Positions 25,934 to 34,801 of a stretch of 64,000 nucleotides of DNA are shown here, piece after piece. The DNA is taken from contig NZ_CANMPJ010000001.1 of assembly GCF_947499705.1 (NCBI RefSeq), forward strand, positions 1,957,501-2,021,500, in the 5' to 3' direction. The notes beneath the pieces are model-generated. The model made no database searches, was not told the origin of the DNA, and was given only the letters and a program-made list of their open reading frames with translations. Both the position numbers and the translations under genes were made by a program. Numbering within the stretch: the stretch's first letter is position 1; each line of letters begins with the position of its first letter. The DNA comes from an uncultured Erythrobacter sp. Lineage in GTDB: Bacteria; Pseudomonadota; Alphaproteobacteria; Sphingomonadales; Sphingomonadaceae.

Positions 25934-27271
25934 TTAGTTGCGAAACGCGCGAGCGAACTGATCGACCAGCGGCTTCGTGACGAAGGAAAGCATCGAGCGG
26001 CTGCCAGTTTCAATAAACAGTTCGGCCGGCATGCCCGACACCAGTTCAAGCCGGTCGGTCACGTCTTTTGAACTTTCGTCGAGCACCACTCGCACCCGGA
26101 ACAACCGTGCCCCTGTTGCGTCATCGGTCACTGGGTCGGCTGAGACGAAGGTCACCTCGCCTTCCAGCTCTGGCGTCGTCGCCTGATTGAATGCCGACAG
26201 CCTAATGCGGGCAGGCTGGCCGACTGCGACCCGATCGATATCGCTGGGCAAGACCAGGCCATTGAAGACGAGCGCATCGTCCTGCGGCACGATTTCGACA
26301 ATGGTCTCGGCAGGCCGCACGACTTCACCGACCGCGCTGTAGGCGAGCTTGTCGACAGTTCCAGCGTATGAGGCGCGGATCTCTGACCGGTCGAATTGAT
26401 CGCCTGCACTCGCACTCGCGACGCGCTGTTCATTGATTGCGGCTTCGACTTGCGCCAGCTCCGCACCAGCATCGGCGCGCGCGGTCTGGCCGATCTGGAT
26501 GCGTTGCTCATTCGCCTGCGCGATCCCGGCATTGGACTGCGCGATATTGGCCTGCAGCGCGCCGATGTTCCCATCGAGATCGATCGCCGTGCGCTCCATC
26601 TCGTTGAGACGCCGGATGGTGACGTAACCCTTGTCATGCATCTCGCGCAGCATCTCCAGCTCGGGTTTGATCAGCGCCTGCTGCTGCTCGAGCGAAGAAA
26701 TCTGCGCGTTGTAGCCATCGATCTGGCGGCCAAGCTGGTTCACCCGCTCGCCCAGCTGGGCGCGCAGGCTCGATTGCTCGGACCGATTGAGCGCGAAGCG
26801 CCGCTGTTCCGCCGCCATCGCCGCGCGCGCTTCATCGCTGTCATCGCTTAGCAACTCGGCGGGGAACCGGATCGATCCGCGATTTTCGATTTCAGCCGAA
26901 AGGCGTGCACGCTGGGCCAGCAATTGCGCGAGCGAGCGTTCCGAAAATTCCGCGCTGACCGCGCTCACTTCGGTGTCGAGCCGCAACAGCAGATCGCCTT
27001 CTTTCACAGCATCGCCATCGCGCACCAGAATCTCTGCAATCACCCCGCCGGTCGGATGCGCAATCCGTTTGACCCGCGTTTCAGGTGCGACTTCGGCCGT
27101 GGCAATCACCGCGCCGCCAATCGGCACCAATGCTCCGCCCACGATCACCAGAAGCGCCAGAATGCCAGCGGCGATCATCGCAGTGCGCGTGCGTTTGCGC
27201 GCCCGTGCATCATAGCTCTCAGCCAAATCGCCAACATCGGCTGCTGCGGTAATAGGAAGCTGCGCGTTCAC
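25934..27271 (-). CDS. HlyD/PrtE family type I secretion periplasmic adaptor
   Basis: Membrane fusion protein of a type I secretion system, 445 residues. A short cytoplasmic tail is followed by one membrane segment (about 33-55), a biotinyl-lipoyl half-motif (GGVIAEILVRDGDAVKEGDLL), a long coiled coil (about 115-290), and the C-terminal beta-barrel with RLELVSGMPAELFIETGSRS, the signature of the PrtE/HlyD group. It links the inner-membrane ABC exporter to a TolC-like outer-membrane channel, which is not encoded in the window. The start overlaps the stop of the ABC transporter gene by four bases. Its cargo is very probably the RTX nuclease encoded convergently next to it. Confidence 0.93.
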   Translation of the reverse strand: MNAQLPITAAADVGDLAESYDARARKRTRTAMIAAGILALLVIVGGALVPIGGAVIATAEVAPETRVKRIAHPTGGVIAEILVRDGDAVKEGDLLLRLDTEVSAVSAEFSERSLAQLLAQRARLSAEIENRGSIRFPAELLSDDSDEARAAMAAEQRRFALNRSEQSSLRAQLGERVNQLGRQIDGYNAQISSLEQQQALIKPELEMLREMHDKGYVTIRRLNEMERTAIDLDGNIGALQANIAQSNAGIAQANEQRIQIGQTARADAGAELAQVEAAINEQRVASASAGDQFDRSEIRASYAGTVDKLAYSAVGEVVRPAETIVEIVPQDDALVFNGLVLPSDIDRVAVGQPARIRLSAFNQATTPELEGEVTFVSADPVTDDATGARLFRVRVVLDESSKDVTDRLELVSGMPAELFIETGSRSMLSFVTKPLVDQFARAFRN

Positions 27272-29022
27272 GACTGCTTCTCCGCCAGCTCATCTGTGTC
27301 CGCATCCTTGGGCGGCCTGATCGGCGTCGCGTTGGGCGCGGTCACCATCTTCGAAAGCACATCATCCCGCTCGCCAAATGCCGACATCCTGCCATTCTGC
27401 AGCACCAACACCTTGTTCACTTGGCGCAGCGCCGAAGGCCTGTGCGCGACCAGAGCCACGATCGCTCCGCGTTCCCGGACCTCACCAATCGCGCGGTCCA
27501 AAGCCGCTTCACCATCGGCATCCAGGTTCGAGTTCGGCTCGTCGAGCACCACCAGAAACGGATCGCCATAAAGCGCGCGGGCCAATCCGATCCGCTGGCG
27601 TTGGCCCGCCGATAGCTGAATACCCCCGGCTCCGACCACGGTGTCATAACCTTGCGGCAATCCAAGCACCATGTCGTGCACACCCGCCGTCCGCGCCGCA
27701 GCAATCACGGTTTCGGGCGATGGATTGGGTTCAAACCGAGCAATATTCTGCGCGATCATGCCGTCGAACAATTCGACATGCTGCGGCAGGTATCCGAGAT
27801 GCGCGCCCAGATCGTCGGGGTCCCATTGGTCGAGACTGGCCCCATCCAGCCGCACCGCGCCTTCCGCCGGGAGCCACAATCCCACGAGCGCGCGCGACAG
27901 AGTCGTCTTACCTGCCGCACTCGGTCCGATGATGCCCAGCGCATCGCCCGCCTCCAATTCAAACTGGATGCCTTCGAGCACCGGTGTCTCGCTACCCGGC
28001 GGGACGACGGCTAGGTGCTCGACCCGCAGGCTTTCGGTCGGAGGAGGCAGCTGCGTCGCTTGCGCATCCTCATCCGGAAACGCCTCGAACAGCCGATCAA
28101 GCCGCGTCCAGCCCTGTCTCGCGCTGGTGAACGCGCCCCAATGTGCAATCGCCTGATCAATCGGAGCCAGCGCTCGTGCGGCGAGGATCGACGCCGCGAA
28201 CACAATCCCGCCGCTTGCCTCTCCTGCCAGATAGAGCAGCGCTCCGACCGTCAGAACCAGGCTTTGCAGGAAGAGGCGAAAGATACGACTCACACCGCTG
28301 AGCAGGCTGCCCGTTCGTGTGACCCGGTCCTGCGCGGCATTGAGCTGTGCATTGGCCGCATGCCACATGTCATACATCCGTTCGCCCATTCCGAGCGCGC
28401 GGATCACCTCGACATGGCGGCGGTTGTCATGCGCCAGTTTGGCGCGATAAGCGCGCGCCTGACTCGCATCTTCGCTGGGCGAACGCGATGCGCGATCATT
28501 GAGCAAAGTCAGCGCAATGAGCACCAGAGCGCCGACCAGAGCCGTCACGCCGAGCCAGACATGCAGCACGGTCAGCAGGGCGACAAACAACAGCAGCCAT
28601 GGCAAATCCATTAACGCCCCCGGCCCCGGAGAACTGAGGAAGCTGCGAATGCTATCAAGATCGCGCATCGGAGTAAGGCCATCATCGCCATAATCCCCGG
28701 CCCGCAAAGCGAGCTGCGAAATCGCGCGGTGAACCCGGCCCGTCATCCGCGCATCCAGCGCTGCGGCGACGTCGCCCAGAATGCGAATCCGCAGCAGGTC
28801 GAACAGGCCCTGAAACAGGTAAACCACCACGATCATCGCCAGCAGCCCGAACAAGGTCGCGGTGCTGCCGCTGGGCATCACGGAATCGTAGATCAGCAGC
28901 ATGTAGATCGGGCCGCCAAGCAGCAGCACGTTGATGATCGCGCTCAGCCAGCCGACCGAAATCAACGCCGACTTCGACCGCGCTATCGCGCTTCGCAATT
29001 CAGATTCTGGCGAAGGACCCAT
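27268..29022 (-). CDS. Type I secretion system permease/ATPase (PrtD-like)
   Basis: ABC exporter with an N-terminal six-helix permease domain and a C-terminal ATPase, about 584 residues, of the PrtD type without a C39 peptidase-like domain. The permease begins ALISVGWLSAIINVLLLGGP with PIYMLLIYDSVMPSGS typical of the family. The ATPase has Walker A GPSAAGKTT, signature LSAGQRQR and Walker B VVLDEPNSNLD. The start at 29022 (MGPSPESEL) matches family alignments; the frame remains open to an ATG at 29118, but those 32 residues are unlike the family and both ribosome-binding sites are weak. It is first in a two-gene operon with the HlyD gene and divergent from the Crp/Fnr-type regulator, which may control it. 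Confidence 0.9.
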   Translation of the reverse strand: MGPSPESELRSAIARSKSALISVGWLSAIINVLLLGGPIYMLLIYDSVMPSGSTATLFGLLAMIVVVYLFQGLFDLLRIRILGDVAAALDARMTGRVHRAISQLALRAGDYGDDGLTPMRDLDSIRSFLSSPGPGALMDLPWLLLFVALLTVLHVWLGVTALVGALVLIALTLLNDRASRSPSEDASQARAYRAKLAHDNRRHVEVIRALGMGERMYDMWHAANAQLNAAQDRVTRTGSLLSGVSRIFRLFLQSLVLTVGALLYLAGEASGGIVFAASILAARALAPIDQAIAHWGAFTSARQGWTRLDRLFEAFPDEDAQATQLPPPTESLRVEHLAVVPPGSETPVLEGIQFELEAGDALGIIGPSAAGKTTLSRALVGLWLPAEGAVRLDGASLDQWDPDDLGAHLGYLPQHVELFDGMIAQNIARFEPNPSPETVIAAARTAGVHDMVLGLPQGYDTVVGAGGIQLSAGQRQRIGLARALYGDPFLVVLDEPNSNLDADGEAALDRAIGEVRERGAIVALVAHRPSALRQVNKVLVLQNGRMSAFGERDDVLSKMVTAPNATPIRPPKDADTDELAEKQS

Positions 29023-29201
29023 AGAGCGCCGGGTTGTAGTGCTTTTGCGACAAGATGGCGACTCAATGCTTCGCTTGGGCGCCCATTCGATCCGTCTGAC
29101 GCCCTGCGTGATTTTCATGCCTCGCTCAGTACATTTGACGCGCGCGGCCGATCACCACTAGCGTGCGCGCATTGGTGCGAATGCTGAGTAAGGATACATG
29201 C

Positions 29202-29855
29202 ATGGAATTGGCGGACCGCACGGAGGCGCTCTTTCGACTGCTGGATTGCGAGCGTGCATCGGCGACCGCCCTCGCCCATGCCATGCGGCCTTGCGAATAC
29301 ACACCGCGCACGATCTTGTCCCACCAAGGCGACCACGACGATCGGCTATGGCTGATCCTTGAAGGCACCGTGCAATTGCAGGCGATTTCCAGCGAGGGTC
29401 AATCAACCGTCATCTCTGCGTTCGGACCAGGGGAATTGGTCGGTGCGTTCGCCGCTGCGGAAGAGAACGCCTTCGATGCGAGAGCGCTTGGGCGTGTGCA
29501 GGCACTACAGGTGACCGCGATCGAGCTTGATCGGCTGTTTCAGGAATGTCCCGACCTGGCAGCGGGAATGTCGCGCATTTATTCGGGGCAGTTGCACACC
29601 GTGCTGGACCGATTGGCCGCGCGGGTAACCCTGTCAGCGGTCGGGCGTTGCTATCGCGAGCTGCTGGCCCTGGCAGGTCCATCGGATTTGATCTCGCCGC
29701 CACCAGTGATTGCCGCGCTCGCCCTGACCGCGCAGACCACACGCGAAACGGGTTCTCGCGCGATCAGCACGCTGGAGCGGCGGGGTATCATTGAGCGGTC
29801 GAGCGACAGGCTTGAAATCGTGTCGCGCAGGATGCTCGAGGATTTGGTCGTTTAA
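29202..29855 (+). CDS. Crp/Fnr family transcriptional regulator
   Basis: Regulator of 217 residues with an N-terminal cyclic-nucleotide-binding-like beta-roll (LILEGTVQLQAIS, FGPGELVGAF) and a C-terminal winged helix (LTAQTTRETGSRAISTLERRGII). There is no cysteine cluster of the FNR oxygen-sensing type. The ATG at 29202 follows AAGGA at good spacing; GTG 29163 and ATG 29181 are earlier in-frame options with poorer sites. It is divergent from the type I secretion operon, which suggests, but does not prove, control of RTX nuclease export. The effector (cAMP or other) is unknown. Confidence 0.88.
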   Translation: MELADRTEALFRLLDCERASATALAHAMRPCEYTPRTILSHQGDHDDRLWLILEGTVQLQAISSEGQSTVISAFGPGELVGAFAAAEENAFDARALGRVQALQVTAIELDRLFQECPDLAAGMSRIYSGQLHTVLDRLAARVTLSAVGRCYRELLALAGPSDLISPPPVIAALALTAQTTRETGSRAISTLERRGIIERSSDRLEIVSRRMLEDLVV

Positions 29856-29859
29856 CCGG

Positions 29860-31359
29860 TTATGAATTGATCGACCAAAGCGAAATCGGGCCGCTGAGCG
29901 AGGCCAGTTCGCCAAGCTCTTCGATGTGAATGTCAACCGCCAGAACGCGCGCGATCATCGCCGATTGATAGTCGGTCAGAAATTGCCCGCGCTCGGCTGC
30001 TTGGAGTAGCCGGTCGGTACGGTCGACAATCATCGGTCCGGGTTGTTGATCCGGGAAAACATCGATCGACAGCGCACCCGTGATCGCTCCGGCCTCCGCT
30101 ACAACGCTCTCCATTGCGGCGAGGCACTCTTTGGGTTTGCCTACAAAGCCTGTGCGCGCTCCAATACCCTGCGGCGTGAGATCATTCCGATCAGCCAGGA
30201 CGTCAGCATCGGCGGCACTCAGGCCATCGAAGCAGACAATCGCCGACAAGCAGATGTCGAGCGCTGAACCCTCAGAGCTAACGGTCGGATTACCTCCGCC
30301 AAAGGCTCGCGTGCTCTCGATCCGGTGCAGAGGCCTTCCCGACATCCGCCAATGTCCGACATGTAAACGCTCGGCCTCGCCCGGAGCAACGATCGTAAGA
30401 GCATGCGCATGGCTGCTCAAAATGTCGGCATTGCGAATGGCCTGCCCCATGGAGACAAGGCTGGCCGTATCAATCGATAGCGCGAAGGGGTTGTCCTCTT
30501 CGCCCGTGCCTGGAGGCACATGCTCCACCCGTTCTGCGCGCTCGATCAGAGCATCGAAGCGCTTGCCCCAATCCGCCCGGTATGGTTCGATCGATCTAGC
30601 GCGGAAATCCTCAATCGGGTTCGGCAAAGTGACTACAAGGCGCGCGCCCAATGCGACTGCGGCCTCGGCGATCATTATATCGGCCCCGGCGGCAAGCGCT
30701 CCAAAGGCAAAACCTGGTTTGAGATTGGCGATCGCCGCGTCGATCTCTTCGCGCAGCCCCGGCGCATCGGGATCAAGCCCAATCAGGCCACTGAAATGAA
30801 GCGAAGGAGGCGGACGGAACCGATCAAGCCAGGCCGGATCGCCTCCCTGCACCTCGGTAATCGCTGCAAATTGTTCGAGCGTGCGAGCATGATCTTCCCA
30901 AGCCTGCGGAAGCTTGGCGACGCCTTCGGCGAGCGCGGCCTCAGCCTTGGCTTGCTCGCCGAGCAACAAATGCGCCTCGGCCCGCGTAGCCTCGCGCCAG
31001 AACGGCGTCTCGCCCTCGTCGGTGTTGTTGTCGATCAGTTCGAGCACCTGCCGCGCGAGCTCATTCGTCCGATCCTCTTCACCCGCAAACAGCGCGAGCG
31101 CAGCGGCGTTGATCAGCGGATAGCTATCGGCCTTGAGCGCATGGGCCGCGAGATAGGCGTCGGTAGCCTCTCGAAACAGCCGAGCGCGTTCCTCATCAGC
31201 AGCGCGCCAAGCGAGGTCCTTAAGCAACCGCCCCTTGAGCGTGAGGACCTTGATGTCATTGGTAACGGCTCGAAGCCCCAACTCCCCAAACACACCCCAA
31301 GCCCGCACCGGATTCCCGGCACGGGCGAGTTGGAGGATTTTGGTTGGGAGGGGGGTCAA
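29860..31359 (-). CDS. TPR (TRAFs-binding-like) protein with SLOG-like Rossmann domain
   Basis: Protein of 499 residues without signal peptide or membrane segment. The first 180 residues are alpha-helical and TPR-like (PLINAAALALFAGEED, ATRAEAHLLLGEQAKAEAAL), resembling the TRAFs-binding domain found in bacterial signalling proteins. A Rossmann-like domain follows (about 190-350) with GALAAGADIMIAEAAVALGA and LVVTLPNPIEDFR, which resembles the SLOG/LOG nucleotide-binding superfamily. The last 100 residues (SIDVFPDQQPGPM, DRTDRLLQAAERGQ) are not assigned. The start is a TTG at 31359, 18 bp after the upstream stop, so it is the third gene of the TIR unit. Family labels are my reading of motifs and need a profile search. 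A role in immunity or nucleotide-signal sensing is inferred only. Confidence 0.7.
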   Translation of the reverse strand: MTPLPTKILQLARAGNPVRAWGVFGELGLRAVTNDIKVLTLKGRLLKDLAWRAADEERARLFREATDAYLAAHALKADSYPLINAAALALFAGEEDRTNELARQVLELIDNNTDEGETPFWREATRAEAHLLLGEQAKAEAALAEGVAKLPQAWEDHARTLEQFAAITEVQGGDPAWLDRFRPPPSLHFSGLIGLDPDAPGLREEIDAAIANLKPGFAFGALAAGADIMIAEAAVALGARLVVTLPNPIEDFRARSIEPYRADWGKRFDALIERAERVEHVPPGTGEEDNPFALSIDTASLVSMGQAIRNADILSSHAHALTIVAPGEAERLHVGHWRMSGRPLHRIESTRAFGGGNPTVSSEGSALDICLSAIVCFDGLSAADADVLADRNDLTPQGIGARTGFVGKPKECLAAMESVVAEAGAITGALSIDVFPDQQPGPMIVDRTDRLLQAAERGQFLTDYQSAMIARVLAVDIHIEELGELASLSGPISLWSINS

Positions 31360-31377
31360 GGTCTATTAGTCCGTTGA

Positions 31378-32268
31378 CTATGGTCTTCGTGGACGACCGT
31401 TACCGCTATCAGGGTCAACAGCGATGGGAATGACCTTCTTCGGATCGGCAATGTCGCATGTTTTGTTGATAGGGTCGGGCTCCTCGCACATTAGGAGGTT
31501 GAAGTTGATCGAATAACTCGTTTCACCCTTGTTGCTACTCGCCATGTCATTACCATCTTCATCTTTGAAATAGTTCTCGTAGTATAGCCCTTCGTGTGAA
31601 GAATTTCCGAGTCCACCTAATTCTGCACCACCAAAACTCAAATTTGGATGCCTCTTTATTGGCCTTGGCATTCTAAACTGATCGTCATGGGCGCCCCAAT
31701 CAGTGAAAACCATTGGAGTCGTTGGGTTAAAGGCAATGTCTGTATTGTCTACAAAAACGTAAACTCTTTGCTGGGACCCATAGTAGATCTCATCGAAATG
31801 TGATCGGATTTTGCCCAGCCTAGGGTGCTCAATTGCGCCGCAATCCTCCCCACCGTTTCTCCTCAGGAATTCAATCGCACACACGACATCGTCGTCGTCC
31901 TTGGACTTTGAAGCGGGAAAATATGCGTGGCGAGCGTTCAGCTTGGCTACGCTAACTGGATCGCCAAACTTCATATAAATGACGTGAAAATACTTTGGCG
32001 CAAATTTGCCATTGGAACAGAGGTTTGGATCTCTGCCTTGAGTGTCTGGCACACCCTCTCTCTCCTCTGACTCCAAACAATTAATGTAGGATCGCGGATT
32101 GTTCCCAAAATTTCGGCCAACGCCGGTGGATGCATCAGGAGCAATCGCTCCAGCGTCAGTGTTTATACCGGGAAATTTTTGAAAGACCCTATCAGCAAAT
32201 ATCAAAATTGATGCGGAAACGAGTATTCCTGCAGTGAGAGTTCCAACAACGAAGTTTCTATTATTCAT
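31378..32268 (-). CDS. Hypothetical protein with N-terminal membrane anchor
   Basis: Protein of 296 residues that I do not recognise. An N-terminal hydrophobic segment (VVGTLTAGILVSASILIF, about 6-23) anchors it or acts as an uncleaved signal. The rest is soluble, acidic and cysteine-containing (about six Cys: INCLE, NLCSN, VVCAI, EDCGA, LMCEE, KTCDI), which would suit disulfides in the periplasm. Aromatic-rich stretches include YFHVIYMKFGD and GLYYENYF. The base composition is visibly more AT-rich than its neighbours. The ATG at 32268 overlaps the TIR gene stop by eight bases and has AGGGGG in front; a GTG at 32277 is an alternative. It is co-transcribed between the TIR and SLOG-like genes. 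Confidence 0.75.
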   Translation of the reverse strand: MNNRNFVVGTLTAGILVSASILIFADRVFQKFPGINTDAGAIAPDASTGVGRNFGNNPRSYINCLESEEREGVPDTQGRDPNLCSNGKFAPKYFHVIYMKFGDPVSVAKLNARHAYFPASKSKDDDDVVCAIEFLRRNGGEDCGAIEHPRLGKIRSHFDEIYYGSQQRVYVFVDNTDIAFNPTTPMVFTDWGAHDDQFRMPRPIKRHPNLSFGGAELGGLGNSSHEGLYYENYFKDEDGNDMASSNKGETSYSINFNLLMCEEPDPINKTCDIADPKKVIPIAVDPDSGNGRPRRP

Positions 32269-33973
32269 CGACCTCACCCCCTGTGAATTCTAATAGAATT
32301 TGATCCATTTGCGCCGAAAAGTGATGATCCGAATAATCAGATGCAAGGTCCGCTGCAGCGCGATAATCGAATTTCCAGTTTTTATTGGAACGGCGCTTTG
32401 CCTCGGCAACCAACAACAATGCTCGGACGCGAATAATTGCTATCTCACCATTGGCTGGATCTTGATCATTGAGCTTCGCAAGCTTCGAAATGACTGGTGC
32501 CAGATCGTCAGGGACACTGTCACCGATACCCGCCTCGATCGCGATCTCAGCCCGCCCGATTAGTGGCCAAGTATGCCTCAATTGATACTGGAAGTTTTCC
32601 GGGTCGTCGCTGAGCAGCTCCTCAATGAGGGTTTGCTCCAACGAGCGCTCAACTTGAGCCTCTTCGAATTGTTGTGCACGCATTAGCGTGTCTGCTAGCC
32701 ATCCGCGACGATTTGCGAGAGCCATAATTGGCCCGCTTTCGGTCGGGGCAGCAGCGACTGCCTTTGTCATATAGGTTATGGCTGCGCGACAATTGTTGAG
32801 CGCATCTTCAATACGATCTTGCGAGACACGTAGTTCGCATAAGTTTCCGTAGGAGTACCCAAGTTCGGTGAGGCTTCGAAGCGTGCCGGGTTCAACTCTG
32901 AAAAGTCGTTTGGCATGAGCTAAGTACCCCATCCAGTGTTGCTCAACACTGATCACGCCAATCTGTGATGCAGCAAAGCCCGCCCAATACTCGCTTTGCG
33001 CGTGAGCGAATATCCGGTCAGGATTGTTGGGCTCTCGCTTCAGCAGCTCTTCGGTTGCACGGTGTGCTTCCGTAAACTTCGCGAACGCAGAATCCAGATC
33101 GCCGGTCGCTTCGTCATCTTCCCCCATCGCATGAAGAATGATGGCTCGCTGTTCGAGACTGTCGGGCGGCAGCTGCGAAAGATCGCCTTGTTTGGTGTAG
33201 TATTCCAGAGCCCGCTCATTCACCCCTTCCATGAGCTCGTAGCGACCGACGCCTTTCAACTGACTGCGCAAGTCGGTCATCATGTAGGCGACCATCCCGT
33301 CGGCCTCATCCCGCTGAAACTGCGCCTCGTTGCGCGCCTGGAGTGCGATCGTCGTCATGACGCCCATGGCTATGGCAATCACCGCGACCAGTCCCGTGAC
33401 GGCCATCACGCGGCGCAATTGTCTTTGGGTGTCGCGTTGGACCAGCCGGTCGAGCGGGACGCCGGCGATACCTGCGACGACCTTCAGGAAGCCCAGCCGC
33501 CAGCCGTCGCCTTGTTTGCGCAGGTCCGCTGCGAGGGGTTCGGTGCCGCCTTCCGTTAGCGCCGCCGGGAAGGCCTCTGCCGGTTCGCCGCGCAGGATCG
33601 CCGCGAGGATCGGGCGATCGGGATGTCGTTCGCGGAAATAGGCGATTTCCTGATCGACCCATTCCGACGCTTTGGCATCGGGCGAGCACGCCACAACCAG
33701 CACTTCGGAACAGCCCAGCGCATCCTTGACCGCGACAGACAGGTCCTGCGCCGCCGAGAGATCTTCCCGGTCTCGAAAGACCTTCCCGATCTTGCCCTGC
33801 CGACCGTTCAACGCATCGATGTGGCCCAATCCCTTGGGCAATCGATAGCTCTCGATCTGCGAATGCAGCTTGCGCACTGCGGCTGCGTCCGCATGGCTGT
33901 AGCTGATAAATGCGCTGAATCGCTGCTCATGCGCAGTTTTGACACTGTTCGGCTTGTCCGCCCCGTTTTCCAT
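32261..33973 (-). CDS. TIR domain protein with transmembrane segment and TPR repeats
   Basis: Protein of 570 residues. An N-terminal TIR domain (about 17-150) starts FSAFISYSHAD and contains KVFRDREDLSAAQDLS and SEWVDQEIAYF, where Glu109 is at the position of the NAD-hydrolysing glutamate of catalytic TIR domains. A single membrane segment (about 189-211, VMAVTGLVAVIAIAMGVM) follows, then a TPR-like helical region to the C-terminus. The topology would keep the TIR domain cytoplasmic and the TPR part periplasmic, or the reverse. It is the first gene of a three-gene operon; the promoter should lie in the AT-rich 174 bp at 33974-34147. TIR-TPR proteins occur in anti-phage and signalling systems; function here is inferred. 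Confidence 0.9.
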   Translation of the reverse strand: MENGADKPNSVKTAHEQRFSAFISYSHADAAAVRKLHSQIESYRLPKGLGHIDALNGRQGKIGKVFRDREDLSAAQDLSVAVKDALGCSEVLVVACSPDAKASEWVDQEIAYFRERHPDRPILAAILRGEPAEAFPAALTEGGTEPLAADLRKQGDGWRLGFLKVVAGIAGVPLDRLVQRDTQRQLRRVMAVTGLVAVIAIAMGVMTTIALQARNEAQFQRDEADGMVAYMMTDLRSQLKGVGRYELMEGVNERALEYYTKQGDLSQLPPDSLEQRAIILHAMGEDDEATGDLDSAFAKFTEAHRATEELLKREPNNPDRIFAHAQSEYWAGFAASQIGVISVEQHWMGYLAHAKRLFRVEPGTLRSLTELGYSYGNLCELRVSQDRIEDALNNCRAAITYMTKAVAAAPTESGPIMALANRRGWLADTLMRAQQFEEAQVERSLEQTLIEELLSDDPENFQYQLRHTWPLIGRAEIAIEAGIGDSVPDDLAPVISKLAKLNDQDPANGEIAIIRVRALLLVAEAKRRSNKNWKFDYRAAADLASDYSDHHFSAQMDQILLEFTGGEVDE

Positions 33974-34147
33974 CCCAACGCCCCCACGCTCAGGAAATAT
34001 TGCGTGAGAGTGTCAATGAAAATTCTAATATTGCAAGACATCTGTTCTTCGACGAACGATAAACTTGGATCGTATGAACGCTCGAAGATTTTGGCGAGCT
34101 TAAGTATCAAGCGGCCGTGAAACAGAAATTGATCGGGAAGTGATCTT

Positions 34148-34789
34148 CTATTGAGTCCGAGCGACGTCCAACAAATGCATCTTAGTCTCCGCCAGCGAAA
34201 CCACATCGCCGTATTTGGCATTCATATCGAAGAGATTGGCGCGGTGGACCTCGCGATGGCGATCACCCACCGCCTCTTCGACCACGACCGGAATAAAACC
34301 ATGCTGGCAGGCATCCACACACGTCGCCCGCACACAGCCGCTGGTGGAAAGACCTGATATGATCAGACTGTCGTGCCCTTGCGCGGTCAATGTCGCTGCC
34401 AGTGATGTTCCGAAGAATGCACTCGCATATTGCTTAGAAATGACGAGCTCTTCTTCGTTGGGCTCCAGCCCCGCAGGCCATGCGCCAAGCGGACTTCCGC
34501 GAACGAAACTGGTCAATGCGCCAACCTTTTGCGCGAACCTGCCGCCGTCCACCATCGAAGGGTGAAATTCGACATTGGTGTAGATCACCCGAACGCCGGC
34601 ATCCCGCGCAACATCGCGCAGTTCGATCGCCGCCGCGAGGGCGGCGTCGACACCGGCATAAAGCGGACTGTCTTTCGCGAAATAGGCTTCGACGAAATCG
34701 ATCAGAATCAGTGCAGGCTTTCGCCCAAACCCAATCCGCCCCTCGAAGACGCCCGCATAATTGCTATTTACGTCTTCATCTGCGCTCAC
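34148..34789 (-). CDS. Isochorismatase-family cysteine amidohydrolase (N-carbamoylsarcosine amidase-like)
   Basis: Cysteine hydrolase of 213 residues in the isochorismatase superfamily. The catalytic triad is visible as Asp in LILIDFVEAYF (about 31), Lys in ISKQYASAFFGT (about 118) and Cys in GLSTSGCVRAT (about 152). The sequence is closest in style to N-carbamoylsarcosine amidases and related amide hydrolases. The start is a GTG at 34789 with GGGAG seven bases earlier, 12 bp after the TonB receptor stop, so the two form an operon. With hydantoinase subunits in the same regulon, it may hydrolyse an N-carbamoyl or amide product of ring opening. This pairing is known for N-methylhydantoin, but the substrate here is not established. 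Confidence 0.87.
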   Translation of the reverse strand: MSADEDVNSNYAGVFEGRIGFGRKPALILIDFVEAYFAKDSPLYAGVDAALAAAIELRDVARDAGVRVIYTNVEFHPSMVDGGRFAQKVGALTSFVRGSPLGAWPAGLEPNEEELVISKQYASAFFGTSLAATLTAQGHDSLIISGLSTSGCVRATCVDACQHGFIPVVVEEAVGDRHREVHRANLFDMNAKYGDVVSLAETKMHLLDVARTQ

Positions 34790-34801
34790 CTCGGGGCTCC
34801 C

